Positions 1 to 11,107 of a stretch of 64,000 bases of DNA are shown here, in pieces. Numbering within the stretch: the stretch's first letter is position 1; each line of letters opens with the position of its first letter. The notes beneath the pieces are model-generated. The model did not search any database, had not been told where the DNA came from, and saw only the letters and a list, made by a program, of their open reading frames with translations. Source of the stretch: Entoloma clypeatum (taxonomy: Eukaryota; Basidiomycota; Agaricomycetes; Agaricales; Entolomataceae); the NCBI GenBank assembly GCA_963565915.1, contig OY751487.1, positions 3,162,001-3,226,000 on the forward strand. The letters run 5' to 3'. The position numbers and the translations under genes are program-made.

Positions 1-285
1 ATTGGCTCAGCGCATTCCTCGACCACCTTCGTCGATCCTCTTCCTCAAGTTCACTCAGGAACCGTTGCTGGTTCACGGTTGGTTCACAAGTTCCGCGACG
101 CACGCACGATCCCCCGTTCGGAGAGCCCCCTAGGACATGCAAACGGCAATTCGAGTCAACGGGAACCTTTCCCCTGTCGACTTGAGAACCACGACTTGCC
201 GATACCTCTTCCTCGCCTCTCGGAATGGGTCCCAGCAGATGGGATCAGGGGCATCGATGTCCACGCCATTCCTATTTCTCCTTGA
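1..285 (+). CDS. C-terminal end of an unknown protein (partial)
   Basis: One frame is open from the first base to a TGA at 283-285, giving 94 residues with no start. The composition is low-complexity (Ser, Pro, Arg, His) and ends DVHAIPISP. No domain or motif is recognised. It reads as the tail of a plus-strand gene beginning left of the window, with its 3' UTR running to the FUN14 gene 71 bp downstream. It could also be fortuitous open sequence; codon use alone does not settle it. Confidence 0.4.
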   Translation: MGSAHSSTTFVDPLPQVHSGTVAGSRLVHKFRDARTIPRSESPLGHANGNSSQREPFPCRLENHDLPIPLPRLSEWVPADGIRGIDVHAIPISP

Positions 286-356
286 TGACCTGTAGCATAA
301 TAAACGAATTGTAGCTTTAGTTAGATATGTAAATATTATTTTAGTAAGCATTCGCA

Positions 357-1076
357 ATGTCTGCGCTCAACACTCTCCTCAACCGCTCTCCTCGGCCCCA
401 TTCAATCCAGAAACCGTTTATCTCTCCGTCTCTTATACGACCGCGGGCGCGTGCCACCTTCCGTCAATTTTCTCTACGGTCTCAATCATACGCAAAGCCA
501 ACTACCATAATAATCGCTCCTCGACTGATCTATGCTACTGGTATCGCTGGCCTAGGATTAGCGCTCACGACTTGCAGATCGAAAGTTCATTGCGATTGTG
601 AGCAATCTATAGATAGAGGCTGCTATTTCATTAATCCGTCAAGCCAGCTGAGACCCCATCTTCTCCTTCGAATCTTGCTCAGCCACCAGTCTCGCGCCTT
701 TCATTTTATGAACTCTCGTTTGGCACAGTGACCGGAATTTGCGCCGGCGTCTTCATCAAGAAAGGCATCAAGGCAGCAGCTTGGCTCTTGGGTGGTGTTT
801 TCATACTTGTGCAGGTGGGTTTCTGAGCTCATCAGTGTAAAAGCTGTTCATGTCACGTATGGATAGTATCTGAGATCAACATCTATCATCCGTGTCGACT
901 GGGCAAGAATGGCTTCTGCGTTCGAGAACAGGTTCTACGTTGTGAATGCAAACGGAAATAGGACGGTACCAACACCAGCTTCTGTGTGGAGGCGGCTTGT
1001 CGACTTCCTTACGGCAGACTTCCAACCCCGTGCCTCTTTCCTAGCTGGACTCACCTTAGGATTGCGGATTGGTTAA
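357..1076 (+). CDS. FUN14 domain-containing mitochondrial protein
   Basis: Three exons (357-597, 648-814, 867-1076) give a 205-residue protein; removing the 50- and 52-nt GT-AG introns keeps one frame throughout. The N-terminus is rich in Arg and Ser with no acidic residue in the first 50, as in a mitochondrial presequence. The core YELSFGTVTGICAGVFIKKG, followed by AAAWLLGGVFILVQYL, is the FUN14 signature of Gly-rich membrane helices, and the C-terminus (FLAGLTLGLRIG) is a further hydrophobic Gly-rich stretch. Animal FUNDC1 is an outer-membrane mitophagy receptor. Fungal members are less studied, so only a mitochondrial-membrane location is inferred. No LC3-binding motif was obvious. Confidence 0.85.
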
Positions 1077-1202
1077 CAAGTGTTTGGAGTCTTGAACAAG
1101 TATTGATAGTCTTACGTAGTATACTATACTTGATAAAGTAATGTGTATGAAGCCTCAGCAAACACGGATCAAAACAACTTTTTTTTACTCGCTCACCAAT
1201 CA

Positions 1203-3616
1203 ATGGGACGTCGCGCAAAGAAAAAGCAATCTGACCCAGAGCCCTTGGAATCCAAAACACCATCTACACAAAAGAAACTTGGGAAACGTAAAGCGAATAA
1301 CGATATTGAAAACGATGGCAGACTCAGTGCCCGAATTGTCAAGAAAATCAAAACAAGAAGCACTGAAGGCAGAGTCGAAATACCCATTCGAAACATTGCC
1401 AAAAAGTCGAGTCAAAAATTGTCCGATTCAACAATCCAGATAGATGTTGACGAAGACCTTACGGATGGTTGGGAGAATGTCGACAACGAAAGTGATGTTC
1501 AGAACGGAACAAAGTGCGTTGTAAATTATTTCGGAGATTGCTTTACCTATCTTTTGGCAGATCCAACCCAGGTATGAACAAAGACTCTGGACAGTTGGCG
1601 GATGATGTCGATATGGAGGACCATGGGTAAGTCTTTTCTCCCTCTTGCGAAGGACGTGATATAGCCATTCCACACATTCAGAGAGTCTCCCTTACGCGGC
1701 ACCGTCCAAGAATTCAATTTTGACAGTGACGACACAGACCGTGAAGATTCTCAGGTTGAGTCAGACCACAGACATTCTCGGCAGGGTTTTAGCAGCGTTC
1801 CTGCATCAGATAGTTCTGATGAGGACGATGGACCGATAACCATGGGAAACATGGAGGCTCGTTCGCGAGCTTTGGACGCGAAAGCCAAAGCGGAAGCCGA
1901 AGAGGATCAGCAGGAGTTCCAAAGGGTTGTCACCAATGAAGATGAAGGTGACCTGATTGCGGCTGGAGCAGCGGATGAAAATGGTGACATCGACGTAGAA
2001 CCGTTCCATCTGCTTACACCATCTGAGCGGGGGGAGGAGAAACAGAATGGAGGAGCGGATGTCCATGTGGTTCAGCGGAGGATTCGTGAATGTGTGAGGG
2101 TGCTTGGCAGGTTCAGCAAATTAGCTGAGGAAAATAGGTGCGGATCGTAAGCATTGAATCTGGGCGGATTCTAAACAGTGCGCCGCTTTTCTAGGTCAAG
2201 GTCGGAATACATAGAACAGTTGATCTCGGACATTGCCAGCTATTATGGTTACAACGAATTTCTCGCTGAGAAGCTATTCCAACTGTTCCCAGTTCCTGAG
2301 GTATCGTATTATTTGTATTCAGAAATGTCCAACGTTGACGCTTCTTTACAAGGCTATCGAGTTCTTCGACGCCAACGAAGTCCCGCGTCCAGTAACGATA
2401 CGAACGAACACTCTGAAAACAAGACGGCGAGATCTTGCACAAGCACTGATCAACAGAGGCGTGAACCTCGAACCGATTGGGAAATGGACCAATGTCGGGC
2501 TTCAAGTGTTCGAGAGTAGTGTTCCCATCGGTATGTTCGTTGTCTGGCCTTGGAGAGCTGAATTACGATCATTCCCCAAGGTGCGACTCCTGAGTACCTG
2601 GCTGGTCATTATATGCTGCAAGCCGCTTCATCCTTCCTTCCCGTTATCGCACTTGCCCCTCAACCAAATGAACGCATTTTGGATATGGCTTCAGCCCCCG
2701 GGGGGAAGACGACACATATCGCCGCCCTTTTGGAAAACACTGGTGTTGTCTTCGCTAATGATGCAAACAAAGCGCGCACAAAAAGCCTTACTGCAAACGT
2801 TCATCGCTTGGGATGTAAAAATGTAGTTGTATGCTCTTATGACGGCAGGGAATTCCCAAAGGTTATAGGAGGATTCGATCGCGTGCTCTTGGATGCGCCA
2901 TGTAGCGGAACAGGTGTAATCAGCAAGGATCAAAGCGTGAAGGTCAACAAGGTAAGCTTTCGGTGGCCATTCGTCTATGCAGCTCCTGAAATGAAATTCA
3001 AACCAGTCGGACCGCGATTTCATGCTGTTGTCCCACCTTCAAAAGCAGTTGATCCTGTGTGCAATCGACAGCGTCAATCCTGACTCAGCAACTGGAGCTT
3101 ATATTGTCTATTCGACATGTTCAGTCACTATTGACGAGAACGAAGCCGTTGTGGACTACGCACTTCGGAAAAGACCAAACGTGAAGCTCGTTGATAGCGG
3201 GCTACCTTTTGGGCGCGAGGGATATACACAATATCGCGGGAAAACGTTCAGCCCCAGTCTCAAGTTAACGAGGAGATTCTATCCCCATGTGCACAACATG
3301 GATGGGTTCTATGTTGCCAAATTCAAAGTTGGAAAGCGACCGAAAGTGATCGCGAACGACGATCCGACTATAGATGCAGGACCGGCTTTCGTTCTTGGTG
3401 ACGAAGCGGGCGTCTTCGACAACGCTGAAATGGATGTCGGATTCGATTCTGAAGAAGACAGACCATACCTGGAAGGTTCGTCTATGAACCAACAGTATCT
3501 AGACTGAGTTTGTCCTAACCTCTTCTGCAGAGGCCAAGCGAAGACGTGCAAAGATGAAAGGGCTGCGGCCGCCGCCTCGCAAGCCATCAGCGAAATCAAA
3601 AGCATCACGCGATTAG
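1203..3616 (+). CDS. NOP2: 25S rRNA (cytosine-5) methyltransferase NOP2
   Basis: A multi-exon gene, roughly 680 residues. The start MGRRAKKKQ resembles NOP2/NSUN1 N-termini; the basic, then acidic, N-terminal third is typical of nucleolar proteins. The conserved core is visible: FFDANEVPRPVTIRTNTLKT, SSVPIGATPEYLAGHYMLQA across an intron, the SAM motif MASAPGGKTT, and both cysteine motifs LLDAPCSGTG (motif IV) and YSTCSVT (motif VI) of RNA m5C methyltransferases. It ends with a Lys/Arg-rich tail in a last small exon after an intron near 3476-3530. Known role: methylates a cytosine of large-subunit rRNA and is needed for 60S biogenesis in the nucleolus. First introns are 1514-1560 and 1627-1681. 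Both frame and family homology agree, so confidence is high. Confidence 0.95.
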
Positions 3617-4522
3617 CGTAACCGCGGGTGGTTTTCATGTTTCCCTCGTTTCATGGTAGAGATGGACGGCATCAAGGTAGTTGAAGGCTGAGCCTTGTAT
3701 CGTATCCTCGACTTCAGGTGGACTCGATCATTCCCGCGCGTGTAAGTATCAAGCTGGACTCATCCAGACTGGATTCCGGGGAGTTCATTAACAAGCCTCA
3801 GTACATAGACCACTCTTCTTCCTCTACTAACAAGATCCCTGCAACCACTCGTGTCCATCAGTCAAGATAAGGATTCTGAGGAGGGGGCATTTTGAATTGT
3901 TATCATAGGCGACAAAATGAGGCCATCGTGTGTTTACCCGTGTGTGAGAATGATGCATTAATCATGGATATAAAGTGGTGATGCGCACGAGTTCATCCAC
4001 GAAAGGATGGGACGCTACAAGAGGTTTGTATGTGTCGGTTCACAGGGGTCATTACTTAAATCAAAAGACAGGCTAGCATGGAAACGAGCTTCTGTGGTGA
4101 CGTGATCCTAAGTTATGGCAACGACGGCCAGACGCAGACGCAGTGCGACTGGGTGGCAAGAACGCGCCTTGCTTTGCAGACGAACGTGTTCTGACGTGGT
4201 GGAAGGGTGTCGGGGAGGCAACGCCTGGAGGGGGTCGCGGCCCTGCTGGGACAAATTGAAATATGTAGAGTAAAGTTACATAGGGTTTAGGGCGGCCAAA
4301 CAAGGCGCAAACAGGCGGAAGTGGATAAAAAGAAAGAAGGCTAAAAATGTGTGACTCCATCCCTCCTTCCTTATTCTCTAGTTCCCCCCCCAGCGCGTTC
4401 TCCGCTGCATACCTCCCTTATTTTTCTACTTAATACTCTTTCCCGTTTGTTCCCTTTCTCCTCACTTCCCCTACCTGCGCCTCTCACTCTTTCCCTCCAG
4501 CCCACCTTGCATTTCTGCAATA
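3617..4522. other. Intergenic region, 906 bp
   Basis: No convincing coding sequence on either strand. The left part is the NOP2 3' UTR; a TATAAAG occurs near 3969. From about 4360 to the next ATG the plus strand is almost entirely C and T, described separately. Confidence 0.6.
4362..4508 (+). promoter_or_regulatory. Pyrimidine-rich leader/core promoter
   Basis: About 145 bp of C/T-dominated sequence ends 14 bp before the ATG at 4523, preceded by an A-rich TATA-like stretch (GGATAAAAAG near 4322). CT-rich tracts with a start site at their 3' end are typical of strongly expressed filamentous-fungal genes. Strength of expression is inferred, not seen. Confidence 0.5.
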
Positions 4523-5592
4523 ATGTCTGCTGCTGAACCCACCACCCCTGTTGCGGATGCCGCCCCAGAGGTTGTCGCTGCTGTTGAGGAGACCCCCAAG
4601 GTCGAAGAGACTCCCGCTGTGCGTCTATGGCCTTATCTCACTGTGGTGTATCGCTTTGCTCATGTTCGTTACTTCCTAGGAGCCCGTTGAGGCGAAGCCT
4701 GAAGAGCCCGTTGCCGCCGAGACAGCACCCACCGAGACCCCGGCTGAAGCTGAAGCAGCTCCTGCTGTCGAAGTAGCTACTGAGGAAGCCAAACCAGTAT
4801 GTGAACGCGAAGCTCGCTTGTCGAAGCCGATCTGACTTCTTGTCAGGCTGCTGAGGCAGAGAGTGCCAAGAAGGAGGACCGTCCCAAGAGTCCGGGTATC
4901 CTCGCCAAACTTCTTGCTCCCTTCAAGGGCGACAAGAAGCTCAAGGTACCCAAGAGTCCTAAGAAAGAAAAAAAGAAGGAAGAAGTCGAGGTTGGTCACC
5001 TGACCACCCTTATCGTAGCTGGCTCTGATGTTGATTAGGTTGCCCCCGTTACTGAAGACGCTCCTAAGGAGGAAGCCGTGGTTGAACCTGTAGAAGGTGT
5101 ACCAGAGACGGTCCAAGAGCCTATCAAAGTCGAGGAGACGGCCAAGGAAAGGTAAGCTGATAAATCATCCCTTCCATCCTCCTAACAAAGCATCGTCATC
5201 ACTACAAGTGAAGCTGCTGAGGCTACGCCGGCAGAAGCTGCCGCTACCGAGGAGAAGGAAGAGAAGGTGAGCCATCCCTGGCCAACAACTGGAATCTCGT
5301 TGACCCGTGTTAGAAGGAGGAAAAGAAGGAGGAGAAGGTTTCAAAGACTTCGAAAGTTGGACGTCGTCTCTCTGCTCGCGTCGGGGACTTCTTCAAGACG
5401 AAACCCAAGCAGGAGGTTTCCACCCCGGCCAAGGTCGACGAACACCCACCGAAAATCGATGAGCCTTCCCCTGTGGCTCCCCTTGAGAACCCAGCCTCTG
5501 AGCCTGCTGCTGCCGAACCTGCTGTGCCAGAAGAGCCTGTCACTGCGGAGACTGTGTCTGTGGCCACCCCTGTCGTTGCCGCGTCTGCATAA
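4523..5592 (+). CDS. Ala/Glu/Pro/Lys-rich low-complexity protein
   Basis: Six exons joined by short GT-AG introns (first 4619-4679) stay in frame from MSAAEPTTPV to VVAASA-stop. Long runs of Ala-Glu-Pro-Val are interrupted by two short basic, amphipathic islands: KSPGILAKLLAPFKGDKKLK in exon 3 and VGRRLSARVGDFFKTKP in the last exon. There is no signal peptide, membrane segment or catalytic motif. Every intron falls at a codon boundary or restores the frame, which supports a real gene despite the composition. The basic islands could bind membrane or acidic partners, but this is inference. The function is unknown. The CT-rich leader suggests high expression. Confidence 0.8.
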
Positions 5593-6183
5593 ATCTCTCC
5601 ATCCAAGATTGTTACAACGCGATGAATGACTTTATGAACTTCTCTTTTCAATGGTCCTTCTGACACAGTACTTAACCCTCAGTAGCTGGACCTGGTTTTC
5701 ATACTTGATCTTTGGCTTCTTACGATACATCTCGGATTTGGTTTCGTTTTTGCTTTAACCCTTGATGACTACTCCCTACCATGACCAGCCTGATTCTGTC
5801 TTCTATACCTAATTCTCGAACACCATGTCGAGCCTCATACCCGCATACTTTCTCTTTTCCATCGGATTGTGCTCAGCCCTTTAGGTTCAGTTGTAATCGA
5901 CTTTTGTTTGAGCTTCCAATTGCAACACATTCATGGCTGCACTATGTATGCCAAGCGCTCCATGGAGCGCTGTTCATGAGATGCAATGACGGAACCCAGT
6001 CACTATCCACCGACCTTACCTACTGACGAAGACTCATAGAAGCGAGAGCGATGTTTTCCACCATAGGTCCATAATGGCCAAGTGACGACGGCGGCGTCGT
6101 GAAATTCGACGGTTTCACCACTAGGGCTGTAATTTCTTGACTACATGAAAGGATCTATTTCCTCGCTTCACGCCCTCGCCCAG
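5593..6183. other. Intergenic region, 591 bp
   Basis: 3' UTR of the preceding gene, then sequence without a supported gene. It holds a perfect 18-bp palindrome at 5954-5971. The left edge of the duplicated block (6098) lies inside it. Confidence 0.6.
5954..5971. repeat. Perfect 18-bp palindrome
   Basis: AGCGCTCCATGGAGCGCT equals its own reverse complement. It lies in non-coding sequence outside the duplicated block and could be a binding site for a dimeric factor. Its role is unknown. Confidence 0.5.
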
Positions 6184-6527
6184 CTAAAGAAGATACTGCA
6201 CCATACCATCTCTCAACATCGATTTACGCCCAGGATCCTTCGACCGCGAACCCACACCTTGCTCGACAACTAGCTGTTGTCGAACCACGAGGTTGCGGTA
6301 TTCTTGGCTTTTCTTTTTGGTAGTACCATATACATACTTCCAACAGCGTACGGATGGCAAACTCGATCCCTCAGTGACCGCTACGTAAAAATGCTCGACC
6401 ACTACCTCGATGCACCCATCATTGCAATTGCCGCCAACTCCAAGCCAAATTCACACCTCATTTCCGTAGGGCCATACTCTCTTGGGATGTTCTGCTTCGT
6501 CTTGCCCCCTTGGCCTATGAAATACAT
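6184..6527 (-). CDS. Small hypothetical protein, 99 aa (left copy)
   Basis: A two-exon model: ATG at 6525-6527, intron 6362-6405 (44 nt, GT-AG), stop TAG at 6184-6186. It gives exactly 100 codons. The product begins MYFIGQGGKTKQNIPREYGP, passes through a mildly hydrophobic stretch (GLELAAIAMMGAS), and ends in a basic tail (KKKSQEYRNLVVRQQ ... MVQYLL). I do not recognise the family. It is divergent from eIF2B-epsilon, 135 bp away. The alternative is no gene here: the plus strand of the same stretch is also open, but less plausible. Confidence 0.45.
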
Positions 6528-6662
6528 ACTACATGATGTATATATTTAAATGCAATACAAAGGTAGTGGGCTTTGCTGCTCGCCACCGTTATTGGGAAGG
6601 AACCCGTGAGAGGCTATGAATGAGACTAGAATGTGTCATTGCATCCATACTTGCTAAAACCC

Positions 6663-9498
6663 ATGACCGCTGCAAAAGAGAAACTCATCGATGCCGATGA
6701 CGATGTCCTTCAGGCTGTCATTCTTGCAGACAGCTTCAATAAACGGTTCCGGCCCCTTACAACACGGAGACCACGAGTGAACCTGATCTTATTGTTTGCC
6801 GTTTGCGATGGTGTGTTAAATTGACGATGTGGTAGTGTCTCCTTCCGATCTGCAACGCACCGTTGCTCGACTGGACATTCGAGAGTCTCGCGTTAGCAGG
6901 CGTTCAGGAGATATTCGTCGTCTGTCGCTCTCATGCAGAGCAGGTAAGAACGGCTATCAAGTGTGTCTTTCCTTCCTCTCAGTGTGTCTCCTGACACGAC
7001 CTGCTTGCAACAGAGAATCTAAATGGTCAAAACCCGGTTCTGGAATCAAGATTGTCCCCATCCTGACAGCCAAAGAAACTTTTTCTCCAGGAGACGCGAT
7101 GCGTGATATCTATACCCGTGGCCTCATCACGACCGATTTTGTCCTTGTTATGGGGGACCTCGTCAGCAATATTCGGATTGATAATGTTGTCAGGGTGCAC
7201 AAAGAGCGCAGGAAGACCAACAAGGACGCGATCATGACGATGGTTGTAAAAGATAGTGGAGCCCAGCATCGGACCAAGTGTGTCTGGTTCATTCCGACTC
7301 CTCTAACCAAACGTTTTCTTTCATCCTTCGCCTAGAGCCCGAGGCGATTCTTCCGTGTTTGTCCTCGATGCAGAAACGTCAGAATGTTTATACTACGAGC
7401 CAGTTACTGGGTTCCCCAAAACTATGGTTGCGCACGTTCCCCGAGATGTATTGGCATCACATCCAGAAATTGAGATTCGGAACGACTTGATAGACTGTTC
7501 AATAGACGTGTGTTCGGTCGAGGTTAGTCTTGCCTGCTTCTATCAATCATAATTATTAAAGCTATGCCTCAGGTTCCTTCGTTGTTCCAGGACAACTTTG
7601 ATTATTTGGATATCCGACGAGATTTTGTCCATGGAGTACTGACGTCTGATTTACTCATGAAAAGCATACATTGCTATATTGCAAAGGATGGATACGCGGC
7701 GCGAGTTAAGGACACGAAAAGCTATGAATCAGTGAGGTGTGTTCAGCTGGCCTGTTTGCGATATTGTGATATCCTATTCTTTTCGTCAGTAAGGATATTT
7801 TGTCTCGATGGACTTTTCCGCTAGTCCCCGATGACTACCATCCTGGGGGGCATATATACGATCATAGACGTGGAAACCAGTACATCGCGAAGGATGGCTC
7901 AGTGGTCCTTGCCCGGTGAGTCCTCGTCGTGTTGGCCAAATCATGTCTTTTGTCCAACAAGGTGATGCACAGGACCTGCACCATCGGAAACAATACACTA
8001 ATAGGATCTTCCACGCAAATCAACGGAAATGCTTGTGTCATCGCGTCTGTAATCGGGAAAGACTGTATCATTGGCAGTGGTACGACCGTGAAAGATTCAT
8101 ATATCTTTGATGGATCAGTAATTGGGTCTGACTGCGCCATCGAGCGTAGTATCATTGGCGCGAATGTGACTATCAAGGACAAAACACGCGTATCGAAAGG
8201 ATGCCTGCTCGGTGATGGGGTCGTTGTTGGCCCCTCGGCGATGCTCCGCCCATTCGAGAGGTTATCTAAAAGGCTGAATGGAATCGAACGACAACAGTTC
8301 AAAAAAGATGAAGATGTAGATTCTGACCTCGAAGGTGTTGAAGCCAGTGAGTCTCGTTCGTTATCACCTCAGTGATTTGATACCTATAAGTATGTCTGTG
8401 AAGGCCAGAATTCGGTCTCTACCGCTTTTCTGGGGAAGGACTCCAATGCTTTGGTTTGGCCGTTAGGGCCGCCAGGTGAAGATGCGGAAGAGGAAGAAAT
8501 CAACATGTTCAAAAATGAACGTTTCATGCGGCTGGGTAATTCACTAAAATACTCAACGAGTTGATATTCAATTCTTTAGGTGATGACATGTCCGACTTGT
8601 ACCTCTCGGACGCTGTTTCTATATGCTCCAGCAGCGAAAGCGATTCCGACGAAAGCGATAGCGGCCTCGAGGCGGGATCGCTCACTGCACCCTCAGATAT
8701 ATCACTGCCTTTGAACATGCCTTCTATAGGCTCCCCGATGGGAGAATCAGAATTTGAGACAGAAGTGACACAATCCTTGGAACGTGCCTTTGCCGAGGGC
8801 CATTCCGTAGACAATGCTGCAGTGGAACTCAAGACACTGCGTATGGCAAGCAATGTGTCACTGACGCAGGTCCGAAGGGCTGTGGTAGCAGCCATAGTAG
8901 AGAAGATACAACTCGTGCCGGAAGGAGGTCTCGCGCAACGGAAAGAGATCGCCAGTGTTGTTGAGAGGTGGGGCGAGTTGATTGATAGGATTGGAGGCGT
9001 AGATCCCGTTGAGACGCTCGCCATCCTGCAGGTGACATCTCTGACTTCAAATCATCCACGAAATACAAAGTATGCTGATACTTTGGACCTGAACAGAACC
9101 ATTGCGCAACATCCAAACGGATGCCTCTCTTCGGACAAATCCTTGCTGCACTTTATCAGGTTGACATTGTGGAGGAGGAGGATATCCGAAAATGGTATGC
9201 CCTACCTGGATCGAAGGGTGACAATCTCAAGTCCAGCGGCCACGCGGAAAACTTTAAAAAGTGTTGGACAATCGGAGCACATATGGTTAAGCAGTTGGAT
9301 GAACAAGACAGTGAAGAAGGTGATGGTGATGGTGATGAAGATGGTGATGAAGGTGAAGATGAAGATGAAGCGGATAAAGGTGAAGAAGACGAAGAGGATG
9401 AAGCCAAGGAGGTGGGTGAAGAAGCAGAGCGTAACGGAGGGGATGACGATGCGGGAGATGAGGTTGAGAAGGACAGTGGAGCAGAGAAGGGACGGTAG
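6663..9498 (+). CDS. GCD6: Translation initiation factor eIF2B subunit epsilon (left copy)
   Basis: A multi-exon gene, roughly 760 residues. The N-terminus is a nucleotidyl-transferase-like fold (LQAVILADSFNKRFRPLTT, then CLLPICNAPLLDWTFESLAL after intron 6777-6835). A hexapeptide-repeat left-handed beta-helix follows (GNNTLIGSS, GKDCIIGSG, GSDCAIERSIIGANV), and then a C-terminal W2/eIF5C domain (FGQILAALYQVDIVEEEDI ... KWYALPG). Known role: catalytic subunit of the cytosolic eIF2B GDP-GTP exchange complex. Other introns include 6961-7013 and 7278-7335. The last exon ends in a very acidic Asp/Glu/Gly tail encoded by GATGGTGAT-type triplets, ending GAEKGR. An identical copy lies at 14499-17334. 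Confidence 0.93.
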
Positions 9499-10174
9499 TG
9501 GAGGAAAGAGGGAACGAGGATCTCAAGGCGGAGTTGGAGGTCGCGGATAAACGGGGAGGTGAAGCACGCGCGATAGAGGATGAGGAGGGTAGTATGCAGC
9601 TTGGGGGACAAGCACGAGCGATGAAGAAGAGAAAAGTGCCTCAGTCGAACAAAGTAATTAGGAATTATCAAGTACAGAATTGATATAGACAGACGTCTAA
9701 TATTTGAGAATGATATACAGGGCTAGATGAGAGTGAGCGGGAGGGGGTTAGAGTGCTTGAGAAGGCGATGTACCGTGAATGATTCCTGGTCTAGTGACGG
9801 GTAAGTAAGCAAAAGGGCTGAGAAAGGGCAGAGATAAGTTTACATGTAACCAAGGATGGTTAACAGTATGTTGATGGCCTGTGAAAAGGTGAGAAAAAAT
9901 GTCAGGAATTAAGGTGTGGACAGACAAGGTCGGCCCCGCAACCCCTCTCGAGGAAAACACCAAGAGGAGGGAGGATGACGGCGGCGATGATCTGAGGGGG
10001 AGGTGAGGGACATGAGGAGGGGGGAAGTGGTGGGACTGACTTTGCAGATATCAGATGCGGTGAATGCCATACTGTGCCAGAAGAAAGACGTTGTCCTGAC
10101 TTAAGTACTAACTTGCCACGAGTTCCTTATCTCCAGTGACGTCATACACAGCCAGGTGTGACGTCACGTCACGG
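9499..10174. other. Intergenic region, 676 bp (left copy)
   Basis: The first 185 bp continue as purine-rich, charged-looking open sequence in another frame (to 9683) but have no ATG start of their own. The rest is A/G-rich sequence with the BNA7 promoter at its right end. Confidence 0.5.
10137..10166. promoter_or_regulatory. Two ATF/CREB-type sites before BNA7
   Basis: Two perfect TGACGTCA palindromes, at 10137-10144 and 10159-10166, are 22 bp apart start to start (about two helical turns) and end 8 bp before the BNA7 ATG at 10175. TGACGTCA is the classic bZIP ATF/CREB element. Its use here is inferred. Same pair at 17973-17980 and 17995-18002 in the second copy. Confidence 0.6.
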
Positions 10175-11052
10175 ATGGAGCACTTTTTGGACATCGCATA
10201 CACCGACGGGCGGGACTTGGACAGGTTCCGCCAATTCGACCTCTATATCCCCATCCGCAACCCATCATCTCCCCTCCTCGTCTTTGTCCACGGCGGCGCC
10301 TGGCGTTCGTCCGTCTCTTCCCCTCTCTCTTCCGTGTCCTCCACTCATCTCTCCTCAGCGAAGACAAGGCCGACCATGCAGATCTCGCCCGCAGACTCGC
10401 AGAATCCACCCATTTCCCCGTAGCCGTCCTCAATTATTCCCTCACCCCTCGCAATCCACCCGGAGATGACCATTTTCGTCATCCGGGCCACGCCGGCGAT
10501 ATCCTACGCGCCTTGATCTTCCTCCGCTCCTGGCATGGCCCCCCTTCTATCGCCCCCGTCTACGATCCAGGCTGTCTGTACTTGATCGGCCATAGCTGCA
10601 GCGCCCATATGCTTTCCTCCATTTTTCTGGATTCGTCCTCAATCACCCCGAGCCTCGTGCCTCCCTTGCCCCTCGCTCGCGCAATCAAAGGTATCATCAT
10701 GTCCGAAGGCATATATGATCTCGACCTCCTGCTCGCTTCCTTCCCGGAATATCGGCAACTCTTTATTGCCCCAGCTTTCGGTTCCCACCAATCATATGCC
10801 CCATTTTCTCCCACCAAATTTCCACTCGTCCATGACCATCTACGATGGCTTTTGATCCATTCAAAAGCAGATGCCCTAGTTGACATCCTTCAAAGTCAGG
10901 CTATGTGCAAACACCTCTTGCATTTACATGCGCCACATGCAGACAAACAAATTCATTGCAATTTCCATGAGTTGGATGCGGATCATAATGCCATCCTCCG
11001 TACCGACAAATATGTTCGTATTCTCACTGACTTCGTTCTACATAGAGCATAA
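10175..11052 (+). CDS. BNA7: N-formylkynurenine formamidase (left copy)
   Basis: Two exons (10175-10308, 10359-11052) encode 275 residues. Alpha/beta-hydrolase fold: oxyanion motif FVHGGAW (HGGxW), nucleophile region LIGHSCSAHML (GHSxxA, Ser), a later acidic residue in LLIHSKADALVDI, and the catalytic His in FHELDADHNAIL. Known role: hydrolyses N-formyl-L-kynurenine to L-kynurenine and formate (EC 3.5.1.9), second step of tryptophan degradation, in the cytosol. The ATG at 10175 is preferred over a GTG at 10136 because the conserved part begins MEHFLDIAY. The donor GTCCGT is weak but is the only one that keeps the frame. Kynureninase lies convergent 55 bp downstream. Confidence 0.88.
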
Positions 11053-11107
11053 AACATCTGTCGCACATCCAAAAAACTTGATTCCATTTATTCTTCACAA
11101 TATCTAT

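Noticed and set aside
3617..4522. tRNA or other RNA gene in long spacers
   Set aside because: No cloverleaf with intact A and B boxes was found by eye here or in the other spacers; a tRNAscan run would be needed to be certain.
6277..6549. Plus-strand 90-residue hydrophobic ORF
   Set aside because: No ATG at its start, no family, and it lies opposite a better-supported spliced minus-strand frame.
9156..9671. Long Ser-rich minus-strand ORF
   Set aside because: It is the reverse of the acidic GAT/GAA triplet tail of eIF2B-epsilon, an expected artefact of repeat composition.
10136..10174. BNA7 start at the upstream GTG
   Set aside because: Non-ATG start, overlaps the TGACGTCA sites, and adds residues not needed by the family.
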